Assembly: GCA_037013495.1 (NCBI GenBank)
Contig: CM072802.1
Span: 59,477,275 to 59,541,274 of the forward strand
Direction: 5' to 3'
Source: Hippophae tibetana
Taxonomy: Eukaryota > Streptophyta > Magnoliopsida > Rosales > Elaeagnaceae
Length of the DNA: 64,000 bases
Under the pieces are notes generated by a model, which saw only the letters and a list, made by a program, of their open reading frames with translations, was not told the DNA's origin and did not search any database. Shown here in pieces: positions 1 to 12,293 of this stretch. Every line of letters starts with the position of its first letter. The first letter of the stretch is position 1. Position numbers and translations under genes: made by a program.

Positions 1-215
1 AGAAGCCACTGTAGTGAAAACAGAATAGGATTGTCAGATCTCGGAGCATCTTTGGCCTTTTTTCCCTAATTAGAGGTACTTGTCTCTTCCTACTGATTGT
101 TGGTTGAACCACTGGTAATTGTATTTTTATCTCATTCAACATGTAGATCATGATATGCACTTTTCTCAAGAGTAGTGTTGCCAACATTTTTCATAGTTAT
201 AACCGTGAAAGTGAA

Positions 216-1037
216 TTATTCTTCCTCTATAACGAATAATGCTTCGGGATCCCAATCATCTTTGTTATGCTCCTTAAAACTGGAAGTAGCTATATTACTT
301 TCAATAGGTTTTTTCTTACTCCAACGATCATTTACCATGTCACCCATCTTCCCGCAGTTGTAACATTCACCATCAAATTTTCTACTGTTATTGCAATTCT
401 TCCAAGCTCCCCTTAAATGAAAGCCTCTCTTTCCTTGAGGAATTCTTCCTTTGTCACCATCCTTTTTGGATCCACTGCCATTGTATTGCTTGAAAGTTCC
501 TCTACTTTTGCTGGTGTAGAGTGCTTCTTTTTCACCATTCAACGAGACTTCTCCCATTTTCTTAGCCATAGCTTCTTGACCGACTAACAAATTCTCAAAC
601 TCAACAAGAGATGGTTGTGTCAACCATGATTGTGTAGCAGTAACAAACCCTCGATATTCAGGTCTCAAACCATGGATAATTATTCTCTTTATCCTGGTTT
701 CCCCAATAAGAGCTTTCGGATCTAACTCTAAAATTTCACGATATAATGACTTCACCTTGTGAAAGTACTAGGAAATCATCATGTTGTGTTGTGCCATCGA
801 TAGCAACTCATTCTTGAAAAGTTGCAGTCTTGTATCATTCTTCTTTAAAAAGAGTATAACAAAAGTGTCACATGCTTCCTTTAGTGTTTTGGCATCCCGA
901 ATGTGCTCTAATATTTCTTCTTCAACAATGGTATTTAAAGCAAACACCGTTTTGCCTACTTTAATTTTCCACTTCTGCAAAATGTCGTTTGCATCTTCTG
1001 CTGCTGGTTGTGTAACTTCGTCACCACCAACAACCAC
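216..1037 (-). pseudogene. copia gag remains
   Basis: Two adjacent minus-strand open segments carry the typical copia gag sequence. The N-terminal part contains DANDILQKWKIKVGKTVFAL and AKTLKEACDTF. The second part contains LIGETRIKRIIIHGLRPEYRGF followed by a basic, Gly/Ser-rich stretch and the start of a CCHC knuckle (CYNCGKMGD). Gag would form the particle shell in the cytoplasm and bind element RNA. It is a fossil. Confidence 0.8.
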
Positions 1038-1249
1038 TCACAAGTCTTGACCTTGTAGGTAAGACTCTATACATGTTTCCTATGTGTCATAGTTTTTGTT
1101 ATTGAGCTTCTTGATTCCCCCAACTACTTAAAGGTCACCCATCATGTCGACAGGACTTTGACTATACCGAACAAGCTTAACTAAGAAACTTGCAGAGTAC
1201 CAAAATCCTCACAACCTAAGATAGCTCAACTAAGAATAATCCTTGACCA

Positions 1250-1264
1250 TCCCGCTCTAATACT
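1250..1264 (-). other. Primer-binding site (initiator tRNA-Met type)
   Basis: Directly inside the LTR the minus strand reads AGTATTAGAGCGGGA, a slightly degenerate match to TGGTATCAGAGC, the standard site complementary to the 3' end of plant initiator tRNA-Met used by copia elements. It fixes the inner LTR border and the minus orientation. Confidence 0.65.
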
Positions 1265-1717
1265 TGTTGAGTAAAATTTAGAATACATAACTCTAAATTT
1301 ACTAATATCATATCCAAACAAGTAAACAAACTACTTGTATTATACCCACAATAAAAGACACTATAACATCTTTCAAAGGAAACTCACAAATTGAAGAAAA
1401 ATACAAACAATAAAAAAGAAAACTCTTAACTCATACTCAAACTAAGAATAAAAAGACTTATTTGTTTTTGATGTGATGATTAAACTAAATGCATGATAAA
1501 TTATTTATAGTTCTTACCATGTAATTTACACCACACAAATATAAAACTAAGAAATAATTCTAACCACACAAATATTATCACATTCTATACACTTTATTTT
1601 TCTACATCCTTTAACCACTCCATTTATTTATTTTTCTACATCTTCTAGCCACTCCATTTATTGAATTTGTATTGAATTTCAACATTTTCTAATTCTTCTA
1701 TCTCCCGCTATCATAAC
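1265..1717 (-). repeat. 5' LTR of the left-edge copia element
   Basis: On the minus strand it begins TGTTATGATAGC and ends TTTACTCAACA, i.e. TG...CA ends, about 453 bp. A TATA-type sequence (CTATAAATAA on the minus strand, plus-strand positions about 1501-1510) gives a plausible core promoter. The partner LTR is outside the window, so the target duplication cannot be checked. Confidence 0.7.
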
Positions 1718-4700
1718 ACCTCCAATCTTGGGATTAATTACATCCAGGAGAAAACATATCTTCATCTCATTCTGTCGTACTATAGCAACAAATGGATATA
1801 TTGGCCTTTGTCTTTCCTTTGAAACACGCTTTTTAGCTTTAAAATTATCAATTATTTTACATACTTCTTAAGCATAGATTTTCTTTTGCACCAATACTCT
1901 GCCCTAAGTTATTCTTTCTTCATTGCAGTCCTACACTAATTTAGGAATATCTCAGTGGAAACCTTTTAGTCAAATGCTCAGTTACCAACTCACCATGGTG
2001 TAATTTCAAACAAATATCTAGAAAGTAGAAAGTGCATGCATGACAATGTCTAACAATATTACTCAAACAAAAAATTTATTTACATCAAGTTGTTACTTAG
2101 TAAAACCTAATATTTCATACAATAATTAATTAAAAAAAAGAGATCCAAATAGGCATCATGTCCGTAGGCATCATGTCAGTAGATCATCAATGAAATTTGA
2201 AAGGAAAAAAACTCTTATTGCCCCGATCAAGTATAAACCAATGACTATTATTTTACGATATATATTTTCTTAAGCTAATTTATTTTTTATTAAAAGTGCT
2301 AAAAAGTAGCTGGGTTATATAGCATTATTCAATTTGAAAACTATCCACATCGAAAACAGGAATTGTTACCCAGGCATCCACAGTCCAGTGTTAAGGCTAC
2401 ATGCCCTTGGAGGTAAGTCTGAGGTACTATCACTCAAAGTGAGTTGGTTCAAGTGAGTGCTTTAGAAGTCTCATTTTTCAAATTAAAAAGAGAGAGATGG
2501 AAATGTAATAAATGGTATAATCGTATCTGACACTGACCTATTCCATAGAGTTTATTTCAGTGGAAACATTGTGACTGTTAAATGAAATCATGACCTTCCT
2601 TTCCCTATAGGAGTCCAGATCCCTCCTCCATTCAACTTCTTTACATAACTCTACCCTGCAAAAAAGAAATAACATATGTTCAATCCACCAATAATTAATT
2701 CCGTACTGTTGCAACAACCCAAATCTTATTTTCATTAGACACCTACGACTCAACAAATTTGAAGGTTTTAGCACAAATTATGAATTGGCTTTACTAAGCA
2801 TTCATCCATTATAATTAATAAAAAAATATTTCCTACTAGCGTTTTGGGAAGCTAACTTAATGTTTCATAAGATTTAGATTTATAATTTATGATTAAAATA
2901 ATAATTATGTGATTTTTGATTTTTTTATAAATTACTAATATATTTGATAATCATTTTTACTTGATGATTTTACTAAAAGAATTTAAAAATTACTTACAAA
3001 TTATATGGTAATATTTTCTAATTTTTGATTTTTTTCAAAAACTTAAAAATTTTAAGAAATTTTTTAGTTAATATTTATTTATTGTCTTCTAATAAATATA
3101 CAAAAATTATAAGACTTGATTTATTTTCTAGAAAATATTTAGTATAAAAATATATAAAATCAAAATTTGATTGAAAAACATAAAAAAAATTAATTTATAA
3201 ATCATCTCATGTTTTGGTAGTGATTTTACAAAAATGTCAAAATTAAAATAAAAAATCTTTGTCAAACATATTATCGATTTACATATACCCATTTGCTTTA
3301 ATTAATTAAATAGAATATGTCAAAATTAACGAAAATGAAAAACAAAAGCACCTGCCGGCGTATCACTTTGGAAAATGATATTTATAGATACTTGAATAAT
3401 AGTGATAAATATGGTAATATTTTTATACTTCATATAAAATTAATACTTAAATTTTTTATTTATTTTTATAAAAATTTAATCTTATTTTTATTAAAAAAAT
3501 ATTCACATAAAATAATTTATTTTATTTTTTAAATTTTTTCAATTATATTAAATAGAAATTATTTTAATTTGAATAAACTATAAAAAGAATCGAAAACAAT
3601 TAGATAAAAATAAAAATAAATAAATAAAACATAAAAAGTTAAAAATTTTTTTCTTAAATAGTCACTTTTTATAACAATAGGATTAAACTATCATTAAAAA
3701 TAAGTATAGAACTTAAATGTTATTTTCAAAATAAATATAGAATTTGTACAATCAGTCTACCAAATTAATAATTGTACCACAACTTAAAGTAATAGGTAAT
3801 TATAAATGATCATTTTTATATTATTCTAATAATATTTATTATTAATATTATAAAATATTTAATTTTATTTTTAATATTAATTAAAATACAATGTTATTAT
3901 TAAATAAAATTATCATTTGATAAATGAATGATGTAATTATTTAACTAGTTTTATTTTTATTTCTCTTAGTAAAAAATATATATTTATTTTATTATAACAT
4001 TAAAAAATACATATTCATTATGTTAATTTATATTGTAAAAAAATGAACATTTATTTTTTCTAAGGGATTAAAAATGAAAGAAAAATTATAAAAATTAGTA
4101 CTCTAAAACTTATAACAATAAAAATAACATATTAATATATTGAATGAGATCTAATTAAATGTCATATAACGTTTAGTATGTAAAAATGATCATAATTTAA
4201 TTTAAATGTCATATAATTAGAAAATATTCAAAATAAAATGACTTATGAAATTGAAAACTATATAAAATGAATATAAGATATGTTATGTAATTATAAATTT
4301 TAAGAATATTATATTATTACTATTATTTTAAAATAAAACTATTATGATATATAATTAAATCATAAAATTATCATTAATAAATAATAATTATAACATAATA
4401 ATAATATTACACTTTCACATCACAGTAGTGTATAATAATATTATTGTTATTGTTAATGATACATGACGTTACTCTATTACTCAAGTTTCTTTTCATTTTG
4501 AATTTTGAATAAATGGAAGAGAAATGTAGCCATATTAATAACAGTTTTATATAATATAATTATATTATAATTATAATTAGTGTGATAATTTTATATTTAA
4601 TATAATTATATAAATTTAATTAATTTAATATGATTATATAAATTTTATTTTATTTATTAATAATAATGTAACATATTATTTGTGATAAATAATATTTTTT

Positions 4701-6594
4701 TTATTTTTAATACGATAAATTTTTTAATCTAACATCGAATTTAAATTTTTTAAAATGTCAAAATCTATCATCAAATTTATATAAGTTGTAAACATTTACA
4801 ATTCTATTAAAAATTGACAAGACTTAACTTAAAATAGGTCAAATATAATTTATTTATATAAATCTATCATTAAATTTTAATTTATCTATTTATATTCTCA
4901 CCATCAATCTATTTAATACAATTTGATAATAAATTATTAGAATTTATATAAATTTAAGGATAAATTTATATAAACAGATTGTATATAATATTTTTATATT
5001 AAATTCACTAAATTTTTATAAATATAATATATTATTATAATCTATATAAATTTAGTTACAGAGTTTTACGCTTCAAAAATTGACGCAGTAGAGTTGTATA
5101 AGTGAGTGATCCTTTTTAATATCCAATCACATTCTCAGATTATGTCATAAATCGAAATCAAATTCTAGCAAAAAAGAGTTTTATTTATTAAGTCATTTTT
5201 CAAACAATATGATAAGGTTAAAAAATTATTATTATTAGACTTTAAATTTTTTTCTACTACATTTGATGTACGCCACAGATGGGTAGTAATATACGGTTGA
5301 AAGTGTCACTTTTTATATAACTTGTAAACATTATAAAAATATAATATTTTTAAAATGTGATAAAAGTGAAAAATAAAACTTATTATATTTAAACAAAGAA
5401 AAATGAGAAAAATAATAATATAAATAATGAAAAAATATTTAGCATTCAATAATGTATACTAGGAAAAGATTTAAAAACATTAGGAAAATGTTTATAACAA
5501 TCTTAAAAATTTATAATAATAAAATTAAAATTTTATGTCAAGTTTATATATTTTTATTATAAAGAGAAAATTCAAGTAAAATATTTGACGTTGACTATTG
5601 ATCGTATTCAAGTTAAATTTCGATTAATTAGATCTGTTTAAAATTTAATTTTCAATCCGTTAAATCATATTTAATATTATTAAAGTTTTTTTATTATTAT
5701 AAATTTTAAATATGAGATAATTTTTAAAACATAATACTTTCTTCCAAATAAATGCGAATCATTTGAAAATATTGGATACCAATAGTGTACTGAATGTGAG
5801 AATATTAGACAATTTATATTATAAAATACTGAATTAGTAAACTTAAATGGTACAAATTGAAAATTTTATTATAAATAAGTGGACGCCAACCTTTTATTAT
5901 AATTCAAATTTTAGAAAACTTTTGTGTAACTAGTGAATTATGAGAGAATAGTATATATTAAACTTCTGAATTAAAGTTCATAATTATTTCAAATTATGAG
6001 AGTATTATAAATGATCGATGACAACTATATATAATAGTTACAAAATGTTTGTGCACATGATGGTATATCAGTAGTACAATCTAGCAATAAATGATTATAA
6101 ATTATCAAAGCATGTGAGGTAAAATGAGAAAGGAGATAATTCTTTTAGATTTTTTATGTTCGGATAATTTCTATAATAATTTTGAAATTAGTGACACTGT
6201 AGCAAATAAATAAATAGATTAAATTTTTTAACCTTTTAAATCAACTATGAAATATAATTCACTACAAGTTTTGAATTGATGTAAATTTATGTGTTGTTAG
6301 AATTTCTGTATGAAAAATGTTATTTAGATTAGATAGTATTTAGTATGATTTCAACATATAATTTAAAATAATTATGAATTTTAATTCAATAAGGATTACA
6401 ATTTTTGAATTGATGAAAATGTATGTGTAAATTTATTTGATTTTAGTATTCTTTTTATAAGAAATATTGTTTAGATCAAATAGTATTTAGTATAGTTCAA
6501 ATATGTAACTTGAAATTAAAGGATAATGAGTCTAAATAACATATCATTAGATAAATCATTTTAACGAGGAATGTTAGTTGCATCATGTTTGCAC
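1718..6594. other. AT-rich intergenic spacer
   Basis: Very AT-rich DNA with long A/T runs and no convincing gene. Two weak coding-like patches on the minus strand (about 1682-1868 and 2538-2655) are discussed under findings. The small open frame at 3317-3532 is Lys/Ile/Phe-rich low-complexity AT sequence, not a gene. No tRNA, rRNA or element ends were recognised between about 2800 and 6580. Confidence 0.6.
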
Positions 6595-7004
6595 TATGGG
6601 TGTCCAAAAATCGGATTGAATCGAAAAACCAGATTGGATTGGATCAAACCAAACAGTTTTATAAATCAAACGGTTTGGTCCAATTTATATTAATTAAAAT
6701 TGTTTTTCAAACGGTCCGGTCCAATCCGGTTATATTAATTTTTAAATCGATTGGATCAGACCGGTTTAATAATATATTAAAATTTTCATATTATTTCTTA
6801 CAAACCGTTGATTAAATTTTTCATATTTTAATCAAAGGTATATCATTAGTTGTATTATATTTATGTATTATTAACCGGACCAAACCATTGAAAATTGTTA
6901 ATCAAACCGGTCTAGTCTGGTCTAGTTTGAGTAATATAAACAGTCTGATCCGATTAATTTTTTTTTACTCAAAACAGAACCGAATCGGACCATGGACATC
7001 CCTA
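6595..7004. mobile_element. hAT-like fold-back MITE (non-autonomous DNA transposon)
   Basis: A 410 bp element with terminal inverted repeats. The left end reads TATGGGTGTCCA and the right end, reverse-complemented, reads TAGGGATGTCCA. It is flanked by an 8 bp target duplication with one mismatch (GTTTGCAC at 6587-6594, ATTTGCAC at 7005-7012), the size made by hAT transposases. The interior is rich in alternating GGTTTGGTCC-like and complementary GGACCAAACC-like blocks, so much of the element can fold back on itself. There is no transposase; the 76-codon open frame inside is incidental. It would depend on an autonomous hAT element elsewhere. Confidence 0.85.
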
Positions 7005-7219
7005 ATTTGCACTAAACATTGAACTTATATTAATAATTAATCGTTTAGCATCTAAAAATGACAACTTATAAATATTTACATAAACAATAACACAAAATAA
7101 CTTTAGAAGGCACAAGTGTAGCACCCTGTACTTTTAATTGAACTAAAATTATTATTAAGAATATATTTTGTATAATTACAATTTTATCCTCAATATTATT
7201 TTAATATTATATCTTTAGA

Positions 7220-7275
7220 AGGCCCATGTATATATAGATTATTATATGTATATGTGTCGATTACATAAGGTATAC
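7220..7275 (+). repeat. Inverted repeat arm, left (partner 9543-9599)
   Basis: This arm, AGGCCCATGTATATATAG... through ATTACATAAGGTATAC, is the near-perfect reverse complement of 9543-9599 with only a handful of mismatches. It lies 2.3 kb from its partner and flanks the gypsy-type relic. Confidence 0.75.
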
Positions 7276-8137
7276 ACATTGCACCGTGTCAGAAGGATAT
7301 AAAAATAAAAGAAGATACGTTTACAGCTCAAGGTCTACCTTCCTACAACTCGAGCTTGAGGTTAACCTTTCAATACCAAAGCTTGCCTACGTAGATGGGT
7401 CTCTTCTATGAGTGTTATTATGGGCATGGGCACATGTAGGTCTTTTTTGATGACTCAAACTGTTAGTTGGATTGAGCTTAGGGTCAAGCTTTTGGTCCAA
7501 ACATCTAATTTCCCTACCCTTTCAGCTCAGTTCCTTAACAAGGGTGGAAGATTAGAAATTGGGCACTTAATTTGGGAAATTTGACTCACCCTAATAATGC
7601 TTTTCAGTTGATTGGAGAAAAAATATCTACCCTTATATAAGGAAGAGCTGAGGTCTCTCTTCTTTTCATCACTTCCTACATATCATATTAAAATTTTACA
7701 AGAGAAAAAGCTCTATCATCTTAGCTCGAGCTATAGAAATTTTCAACTTGGTGGTATGAAATTAGCTCTGCATCTAGCTTTCTTGCTTAGGTGTTAACAA
7801 AAAATTTATCAAGTCTAACAGTTTTATACTTTCTTTTCAAGTCGGTTTAAAAAATCATTACCTTTTTTATTTCAAATTTGACCCTAGGTAATTTCTACTT
7901 CTCATGTCTTACTTTTTCATGTTTCATGATATTTTGTAGATATAGACCATGCACAAAGAAAGAACCTCAAGCTCGACCTCCTAGGAAAGCCCATAATATC
8001 CCACTTACTTGAGCCAGGTAGAAAGTGACACAAGGTCTTCCAATGAAATAAGCACCTCCCATGAGAGGGCTCCATCTCGACCTAAACCCTCAACCTTCAC
8101 CTCTACCTCTCATCCATAGGCCACACCTATTATTAGA

Positions 8138-8494
8138 TTGAATGTGCCTCAGACTCAAATATCAATTTCGAGGTCCTGGAGAAAGAAAGCAAGGAACAAA
8201 AGGACTGGGGAGCCTACAGGTCGTACCAAAGATTGGTCGGCCAAGGTCAAGACCAATGGGCTATCACCTCCAGATGAGGAGAGGATAAGAAAGACCTATG
8301 AAATTCCCTCAGTCAAAATAATGATTTCTACATTGGGAGCTTATGATAATGACCCACCTTTAACTGGGTGGACAATATTCCACGAGAATGCTTTATGGTT
8401 GGGGGTTAGATTTCCTTTATACCTCTTCATAAGGAAATTCCTAGTTAGGACTCAACTAGCATCGGGTCAACTGATGCCTAATGGATGGAGGTAA
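8138..8494 (+). pseudogene. PF04195-like gag/transposon domain remains
   Basis: The translation includes GWTIFHENALWLGVRFPLYL followed by ASGQLMPNGWR. This is the signature layout of the plant 'putative gypsy type transposon' domain, in which a Gly-Trp/aromatic/Glu-x-Ala-Leu block precedes Gly-hydrophobic-Arg-Phe-Pro-Leu and then Pro-Asn-x-Trp. The upstream part is basic (SRSWRKKARNKR). The function of the domain is unknown; it is found in gag-like regions of plant LTR elements. A fossil. Confidence 0.65.
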
Positions 8495-9542
8495 CTTCTA
8501 TACTTGACACGTGTTGGCAATGCCCGAGTTTAATAAGGCATACATGTTAAAGTATAACCCTATAGACTCGAGGAGGGTCTACATGTCATTAAATCATGAT
8601 CGGGGTATAAATGTGGCCCTTCATAAGAATGATAACAATTGGATAAAATATTTTTTCTATGTCTTAGGTCGGTGTGAAGCTCTTAATAATGATGAGTAGT
8701 TGATAAGGAGCACCAGGGTTGATACCAAGCTCATCATAAGAAACATGGGCTCATTCATCACGACCTTGAGTGAAGGGGTGAAGCAACATTTGACTGATAT
8801 CCAAAACTATCTACTCGTAAAAAATCGCTAAAGCTAATTATTAAGCACCTTGTGCTTTATTGTGTGTAGTTTATGAAGTAGGGCTCAGTGGAGCCCTCTC
8901 ATAGGATAATTCGTAAATTTCGAACAACCTTTAAGCGCCAGACCCTTTTCATAAACTATGAGGGTAGGTTCAAAGTGGTTCCTGATGTTAGTGAACTAGC
9001 TTTGAGACTTGGCATTTTTTTTGCTTTGCTTGACCCCTTAAAACTAACACTTCACTCTTATCTTTATAGATACCATAGAATTCAATCCTGATGATCTATT
9101 GGTACAAATTGAGAGTGAATTTGTTCCTAGGGGTAAGCTCCCAAAAAACGGCACCTCATTCATAAAGGGAGGGCTCCTCCAAAGGGAAGAAAATGAGTAA
9201 ATCATCTAGGCAAGATATCCTCCCTACCTTGTCTAAAAGGAAAAATAGGGTAACCATTGACAAGCTCATCCTCAAACCGATGCCTTTGAATGTCGTTGAG
9301 CCCTCACAAACATCCTAGATCGACACACCTCTCCACTACCTAGCTATGGTCCATAAGTACCTACTTGACCTACTAGGGATTGAAGGAAGGGAAAATGTGT
9401 GATTGAAGACCTCACTATAGATGTTGAAAGGGTGGCATTGTACCGAGGCCTAGCACCAGAGAAGTTGGACCAATACGTGTGCCACCTTCCCTTCATGGAA
9501 CACGAGAGGAAACTTGATGCCATGTGTGAGTACATAGGCTTT

Positions 9543-9599
9543 GATATACCCTATGTAATTGACATGTATACATATAATACTCTATATATACATGGGCCT
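9543..9599 (-). repeat. Inverted repeat arm, right (partner 7220-7275)
   Basis: Reverse complement of the left arm: GATATACCCTATGTAAT ... TATATATACATGGGCCT. The arm includes a TATA-like run and is followed by a pyrimidine-rich CTTCTCTCTAGTTTCTCTC tract, which looks like the start of an LTR transcript. The two arms may therefore be parts of two oppositely oriented LTRs of one family. Confidence 0.7.
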
Positions 9600-9704
9600 C
9601 ATAAGAAAGCCATACATTCCATAAAACTCTATAACTTCTCTCTAGTTTCTCTCTCTACAAATTGGATCAATCCCAAAAATATCTTATTTACATTATTTAT
9701 TTAA

Positions 9705-12293
9705 TTAATTAATTTTTTAACATGATTATTAATACTCTTATTCTTAAGAGCACACATACACTTGTGACTAATAAAAAAATTGGTGCTTCTAAGAGGTGAG
9801 TGATATAATCACATGTCCTACTCATCTTCTTATACATATCTTATTAATGTAAGTTTCTCGAAGAAACATGGAACAAAATAAGAAGAAAAAATGGAAATAT
9901 AAGGGAAAATCAAATATATAAGAAGTGAAAGACAATATAGACTCTAAGTTTAAGCATAGTTAGGTAATTGTTTTTGCATAAACTTGAAATGGAAGCTAAG
10001 AAACCTTCAAAATTAATTAGTCTTTGGTTTATATCACTTTTGAAAGGTATGGATGTCTATTTTAAGAATGCTTTTATTGTTTTTCACTTCAAATTTTCAA
10101 GACAAAGTTATAACAATTTAACTAAGGGTATGTTATATGAGAATTATGCTAAAAATCATATTTTGTACTGTTTGGTATTTTTTAGTTTATGGAAGGGATT
10201 TACTAATCCTATATGGGTTTAGAATATATTTTTTTAATTCTTGAGAGGTTTAGTTTTTTTTTTATCTTTTTATAGAATTATGTTTGAACATTTCTAAGAA
10301 AAGTTATACCTACTTTTGTGGGGATAAATCAAATGTGTTTTCGAACTGTTTATAATGAGATAATACAAATTGAAATTTCAGTTTATAAAACATTTTTGGT
10401 GATATAAAATGAGCATATTTTAGCTCTCTATAAAGATGATAATGTTTACTTTTCAAGTGTTTTGACATATTTTAAATTGGACACTTGCACTTAGAGTCAT
10501 TTGTGTTTTATGGTGATTTCAAGAGATGTTTCACCATGTTCTTGGCTAAAGAATTAAGTTCAATCTTTGTATTTCAGTAATGTTTTTAAATAGTTTCGAA
10601 CCTATTTTACTGGTAAGTTTAATATATTTCAAAATATGCCTTATTAATTTGAAATTTGGAGTGTAAGAATGTTGAAACTATAAGTAATACTTTGATTTCT
10701 ACCTAAGTATTGAAGATGATATTGAGTTTTATGTTAACAATCCATGTTTTAACATTTTTAAAATGACCATTAATTTTCGATTAGCCAAACTAGTTATGTT
10801 GTTATTCTTATTTCTTACACATGTATAATTATATAGGACGGGTTGATCCAAAAGATGTTTCAATGCAACTAGAGTAATAGTGGTGATACAGTATTGTGAA
10901 TGAATATTCAACATTTTTAAAACTAGATCATATGATTTTACATTCTTACTTGACTATTTAGTTTTAGCAGCCAATTTATTCAAGTATTTAGTAAAATTTA
11001 TGCATGTGGATATGAGATTTACAATATAGTTAAAATGGATTTTCAAAATCATATATTAGTTATTTCTAATAATGTAGTTTTTATGCCAAAACTTTAATAC
11101 CAGAGTTAGTCATATCCATTTTAAAACTGCATGTTTCATGTCAATGCATTTTATGTTCCTATCATCAAGTTATGTAATGAAAACATATTTGTCTTTTGAT
11201 ATTTGAACCAACTAGTACATAATCAGCAACATCATCACAAGAAAAATATGTTTTTATTAGCTATATTTATTTTCAATAAAAGTTTACAAAGTAATATTAA
11301 GTTTTATTTTTCTAAAGCTTTGATAGTATCATGTAGAGCCATGCTTATGTTCAAGTAAATTCAGTTGGTATAAGTAACATGTATTTTTAAATATTAAAGT
11401 TAATAGTGCATTTACTTAATTTAACTAAAATTTGAAGAACATATTATATGTTAGTTTCAATGAACTTCTATTATGAAAGCACTATTAGAACACATTTCAT
11501 TACAATAACCAGCAAGTTAAAAACAAGATAATTTGTAAGTAACTTTAGCTTAATAATAAATCAACTTTATTATTCATATTGTCTTTACACATGCTTGCAA
11601 ATTCAATAAATATTTTTAAATTGTCAGAGTACTTCCTCTTCAGTATTTAGTAATAGTTAGCTTTACTCAATATTAAGAATATTTAGTTTACTTGGTAAGA
11701 CATAATGACCAATATTTTTTTTCCAACAACTCAATATGATGTTTAATAACTCAGTATGATATTAGATTAGTTCATTATGATGTTATTAGATTAGTATGAT
11801 ACCAGATTGGTTCAGTACAATGTTACTAGATTAGTATGATATTTATAAGTCCAATTCAATATGTTGAATATAAATTCAGTTAAGTAAGTGCATACATGAC
11901 ATATATATCAATAGAGTCCACTGATCCATTTTAATGGTTATATAAAGTAAGTTTCCTACACGTATAGTCAAGAGCTAGTGCCATAATGCAACCAAATCCT
12001 CAAGTGCTCGTGGCATAATAAAATCAAAGTGCATTTATCATGGTTGTACTTTCTATTTGTATACTAATCATAGCTCATTATTATATTTTAAATATCAGAT
12101 GTAATTTATTTTGAATAGAATGTTATTTCATGGTAATTTATAAGATATTACATTATTATATTTTAAAGACCAAACATAAATAATTTTCATCAACATGTTA
12201 TTTTAGAGTAAGTGATAAGCATTTCATTAATAATTTTCAAGCTTGTCATTATAGATATTTATGAAACTCATTCACCCACTAAGATTTCAAGAG
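9705..12293. other. AT-rich spacer without recognisable genes
   Basis: No coding region, structural RNA or bounded element was recognised. The open frame at 9968-10222 is AT-rich, matches no family I know and lacks clear splice or promoter context. A degenerate tandem repeat lies at 11729-11845. Confidence 0.55.
11729..11845. repeat. Degenerate tandem repeat (about 22-24 bp unit)
   Basis: The motif TTAGATTAGTTCAGTATGAT recurs with variation, for example AACTCAGTATGATATTAGA, TTAGTTCATTATGATGTTA and TTGGTTCAGTACAATGTTA. Around five diverged units are visible. Minisatellite-like, no coding potential. Confidence 0.6.

Larger units (their letters stand above)
1..1717 (-). mobile_element. Ty1/copia element, 5' portion (LTR, primer site, gag), cut by window edge
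   Basis: Read on the minus strand this is, in order, a 5' LTR (1265-1717), a primer-binding site, a short leader and a gag reading region that runs off the left end of the window. The rest of the element (protease, integrase, reverse transcriptase, RNase H, 3' LTR) must lie outside. It is broken, with a few interruptions in the visible part. Family assignment rests on the gag fold (UBN2/Retrotran_gag_2 type), the CCHC-type knuckle region and the initiator-Met primer site. Confidence 0.85.
7117..9704 (+). mobile_element. Decayed Ty3/gypsy-type relic with 'putative gypsy type transposon' gag-like domain
   Basis: The left end opens TGTAGCACCCTGTAC, a common plant gypsy LTR start. A long untranslated stretch follows, then coding remains on the plus strand from about 8138 to 9540. 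The most readable block (8138-8494) matches the plant domain known as Transposase_28 / putative gypsy type transposon (PF04195). Further relics (about 8511-8699, 8888-9160 and 9399-9540) continue in other frames. It is heavily broken, with many interruptions. No matching right LTR was found; instead the flanks carry a 56 bp inverted repeat (separate entry). Confidence 0.6.

Noticed and set aside
781-1050. 89-codon plus-strand frame
   Set aside because: Exact antisense shadow of the copia gag region, which has the recognisable motifs.
6585-6815. 76-codon frame inside the hAT-like MITE
   Set aside because: Open by chance in the repeated GGTTTGGTCC-type blocks; MITEs carry no genes.
9968-10222. 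84-codon plus-strand frame
   Set aside because: AT-rich, no family, no promoter or splice context; the gypsy-type relic ends before it.
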